From NCBI GenBank assembly GCA_026120185.1, contig JANUWF010001192.1:62001-126000 (forward strand): a stretch of DNA of 64,000 nucleotides, in the 5' to 3' direction. Below, one piece after another: positions 62,936-64,000 of the stretch (position 1 is its first letter; each line of letters starts with the position of its first letter). The stretch comes from Voacanga thouarsii. Taxonomy: Eukaryota; Streptophyta; Magnoliopsida; Gentianales; Apocynaceae. The notes beneath the pieces were generated by a model, which saw only the letters and a program-made list of their open reading frames with translations, was not told the origin of the DNA and did no database searches. A program made the translations under genes and the position numbers.

Positions 62936-64000
62936 GGTAGTGTTAGAATAAAATCTTCACACTACACACTAATAAAACTCTAACTATTTTGCACAAGAAT
63001 TTCTCTCTTTCTTTTCTCTCACAATTTTCTCTAATCTTTCTTTCACTAATCTTTCTTTCACAAAATAATGGTGTATTACAAGCTTAGAGAATAGCTCTAT
63101 TTATAGAGCTCTAATTAGTGGATTACATCATGGCATACATCATCTTCCACTAATCTTAATTAGTGGTGTCTCCACTAAATGGTGGACATCCATAAAAATC
63201 TTCTAATAATTTACATAAATCCATAATTAGTGGAGCCTCCACTAATTAATAAATATTCCAATAATTCATAATACTCCCCCTTGGATGTCCATCCATTACA
63301 TAAAGAATATGCCTCGTTAAAACCTTACTAGATAAAAACCCGAGTGGGAAAAAAAATCTAGTGAAGGAAAAAGAGTACACTATTCTATATGTCCATTTAT
63401 TACTCCCCACGATGAGATGATTCCTTTAAATCTTTAAACCGACGCATACCGATTTTATATCTCAACTTTTCAAATGTTGCGATCGGTAAAGTCTTCGTGA
63501 AAATATCTCGCGAGGTTATCACATGACCGAATTTGTAGCACATCAATGTCACCTTTCTTCGGAGTTCATGAGTAAAGAAGAATTTTGGTGAAATATGTTT
63601 TGTCCGATCTCCTTTAATATATCCTCCTCGTAATTGAGCTATGCAAGTCTGCATTGTCTTCATAAAGAGGAGTTGGAATACCTTTGATTGATGATAATCC
63701 ACAACTTTCTCGGATATAATGAATCATGGATCTTAGCCATACACATTCTCGACTTGCTTCATGAATGGCTATAATTTCGAGCATGATTTGAAGAAGTAGT
63801 TGCTTGGAGATATCGAAGGACTTGTTTAATTCCATTCCAATGTCGTCGTGTTGGTGAAGAACTAAATCTTGCTAATAAATTGACGAGCAAAAGCAATATC
63901 GAGTCGTGTATTATTAGCAAGATACATCAATGCACCAATTGCACTTGAGATATGGTACTTCGGGACCAAGGAGTTCTTCATCATTTTCTTGAAGTCGGAA
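62929..64000 (-). mobile_element. copia-4, inverted near-identical relative of copia-3, cut by the window edge
   Basis: The 3' LTR (about 62929-63273, minus strand) is almost identical to the copia-3 LTR. It is followed by the polypurine tract (63274-63284) and RNase H sequence (63400-63840: AIHEASRECVWLRSMIHYI, YEDNA, GGYIKGDRTKHISPKFFFTHEL) toward RT. RNase H contains frameshifts (for example near 63650 and 63540). The outer LTR end has dissolved into a TA repeat, so its target duplication cannot be read. The 5' part lies beyond 64000. Confidence 0.9.

Noticed and set aside
1..64000. tRNA, rRNA or CRISPR-type arrays
   Set aside because: No tRNA B-box with a foldable partner, no rRNA blocks and no regularly spaced direct repeats with unique spacers were seen; the window is plant nuclear DNA.

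Overview
The window looks like nuclear DNA of a eudicot plant. It is AT-rich, its genes carry spliceosomal introns with GT/AG borders, and it contains LRK10-type receptor kinase sequences, Ty1/copia LTR retrotransposons, hAT elements and many TA-flanked MITEs. The species cannot be named from sequence alone. All convincing functional host genes lie on the minus strand.

Layout. 1-3960: a decayed minus-strand copia element. 4240-6600: two broken remnants of LRK10-like extracellular domains. 7381-12720: a five-exon ABHD17-type serine hydrolase. 13.3-23.6 kb: a gene-poor MITE field with a nested MITE, a ~600 bp foldback element and an ATGT microsatellite. 23697-24185: a small conserved plant protein. 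25694-36446: the LRK10L receptor-kinase locus. 37606-47869: a pile-up of transposons (short hAT element, copia carrying an RKD transcription-factor fragment, three MITE-like elements, degenerate hAT transposase element). 49.9-57.0 kb: a repeat field interrupted by a very recent but coding-defective copia. 59303-60884: a class I glutamine-amidotransferase-like gene. 62929-64000: a second copy of the recent copia, inverted and cut by the window edge.

The most interesting locus is 25.7-36.4 kb. One complete receptor kinase (four exons, 703 aa) is preceded by three more intact first exons. Each encodes a signal peptide plus GUB_WAK and WAK-associated cysteine-rich ectodomain, and each ends at a good GT donor in the same phase (1) as the kinase gene's own first exon. 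No kinase, transmembrane or link exon was seen between them. The arrangement suggests that alternative ectodomain exons may be spliced to one shared transmembrane/kinase module; dead relics of a ligand-domain family is the alternative.

Two transposon observations also stand out. An RKD (RWP-RK) gene fragment with introns sits inside a copia element bounded by a perfect 5 bp target duplication. A copia with almost identical LTRs has a shattered gag-pol, implying it was mobilised in trans. Exon borders were placed by eye from splice consensus and family knowledge; none was tested against transcripts.
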